The notes beneath the pieces were generated by a model that worked only from the letters and a program-made list of their open reading frames with translations, did no database searches and was not told where the DNA came from. From Bacillus sp. (in: firmicutes) (GTDB taxonomy: Bacteria; Bacillota; Bacilli; Bacillales; Cytobacillaceae), in NCBI GenBank assembly GCA_003457145.1, contig DMSR01000006.1, positions 547-5,611 on the forward strand: a DNA stretch of 5,065 bases, written 5' to 3'. Of this stretch, positions 5,063 through 5,065 are shown in pieces. The first letter of the stretch is position 1, and the number at the start of each line of letters is the position of its first letter. The position numbers and the translations under genes were made by a program.

Positions 5063-5065
5063 CCT

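Noticed and set aside
1..5065. CRISPR array, tRNA or rRNA gene, transposase, phage or toxin-antitoxin genes
   Set aside because: No regularly spaced repeats, cloverleaf-like RNA segments or such protein families were seen on either strand.

Overview
The window looks like chromosomal DNA of a Bacillus-type Firmicute (family Bacillaceae). It has a moderate-to-low GC look, strong purine-rich Shine-Dalgarno sites (AAAAGGTGAT, GAGGAGGGG, AAAGGGG), and stem-plus-T-run terminators. Its gene set matches the B. subtilis yhaX-hemZ-yhaR-...-yhzD/yhaO neighbourhood as I remember it. Gene names rest on recognising the protein sequences and the order; no database search was possible.

Layout, left to right. 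(1) The 3' end of a Cof-type HAD phosphatase (probably yhaX), closed by a terminator. (2) A gene-free stretch of about 460 bp, most of it a structured intergenic repeat at about 401-643. This has imperfect 27-bp terminal inverted repeats, a perfect internal 13-bp inverted repeat and a possible 8-bp target duplication. (3) hemZ, a radical-SAM coproporphyrinogen-dehydrogenase-like protein, with its own promoter candidates and a terminator at 2378-2404. (4) yhaR, an enoyl-CoA hydratase/isomerase-fold protein without the two classical hydratase glutamates but with a PaaG-like aspartate. A stem that looks bidirectional follows it. (5) yhzD, a 61-residue protein on the minus strand, convergent with yhaR and divergent from the next gene. 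(6) yhaO, an Mre11/SbcD-family nuclease subunit, complete and ending 3 bases before the window edge. Its usual partner yhaN (SbcC/Rad50-like) would be expected just outside.

The genes seem to be mostly independent transcription units rather than one operon, because each plus-strand gene before yhaO is followed by a terminator. The processes are unrelated: phosphatase, tetrapyrrole-linked radical SAM enzyme, acyl-CoA metabolism, unknown small protein, DNA-end processing. Compared with my memory of B. subtilis, the yhaQ-yhaP ABC-transporter pair expected between yhaR and yhaO is missing.

I found no convincing undescribed multi-gene system. The parts most worth a second look are the MITE-like structured repeat upstream of hemZ, the palindromes around the yhaO start, and the active-site make-up of YhaR and HemZ.
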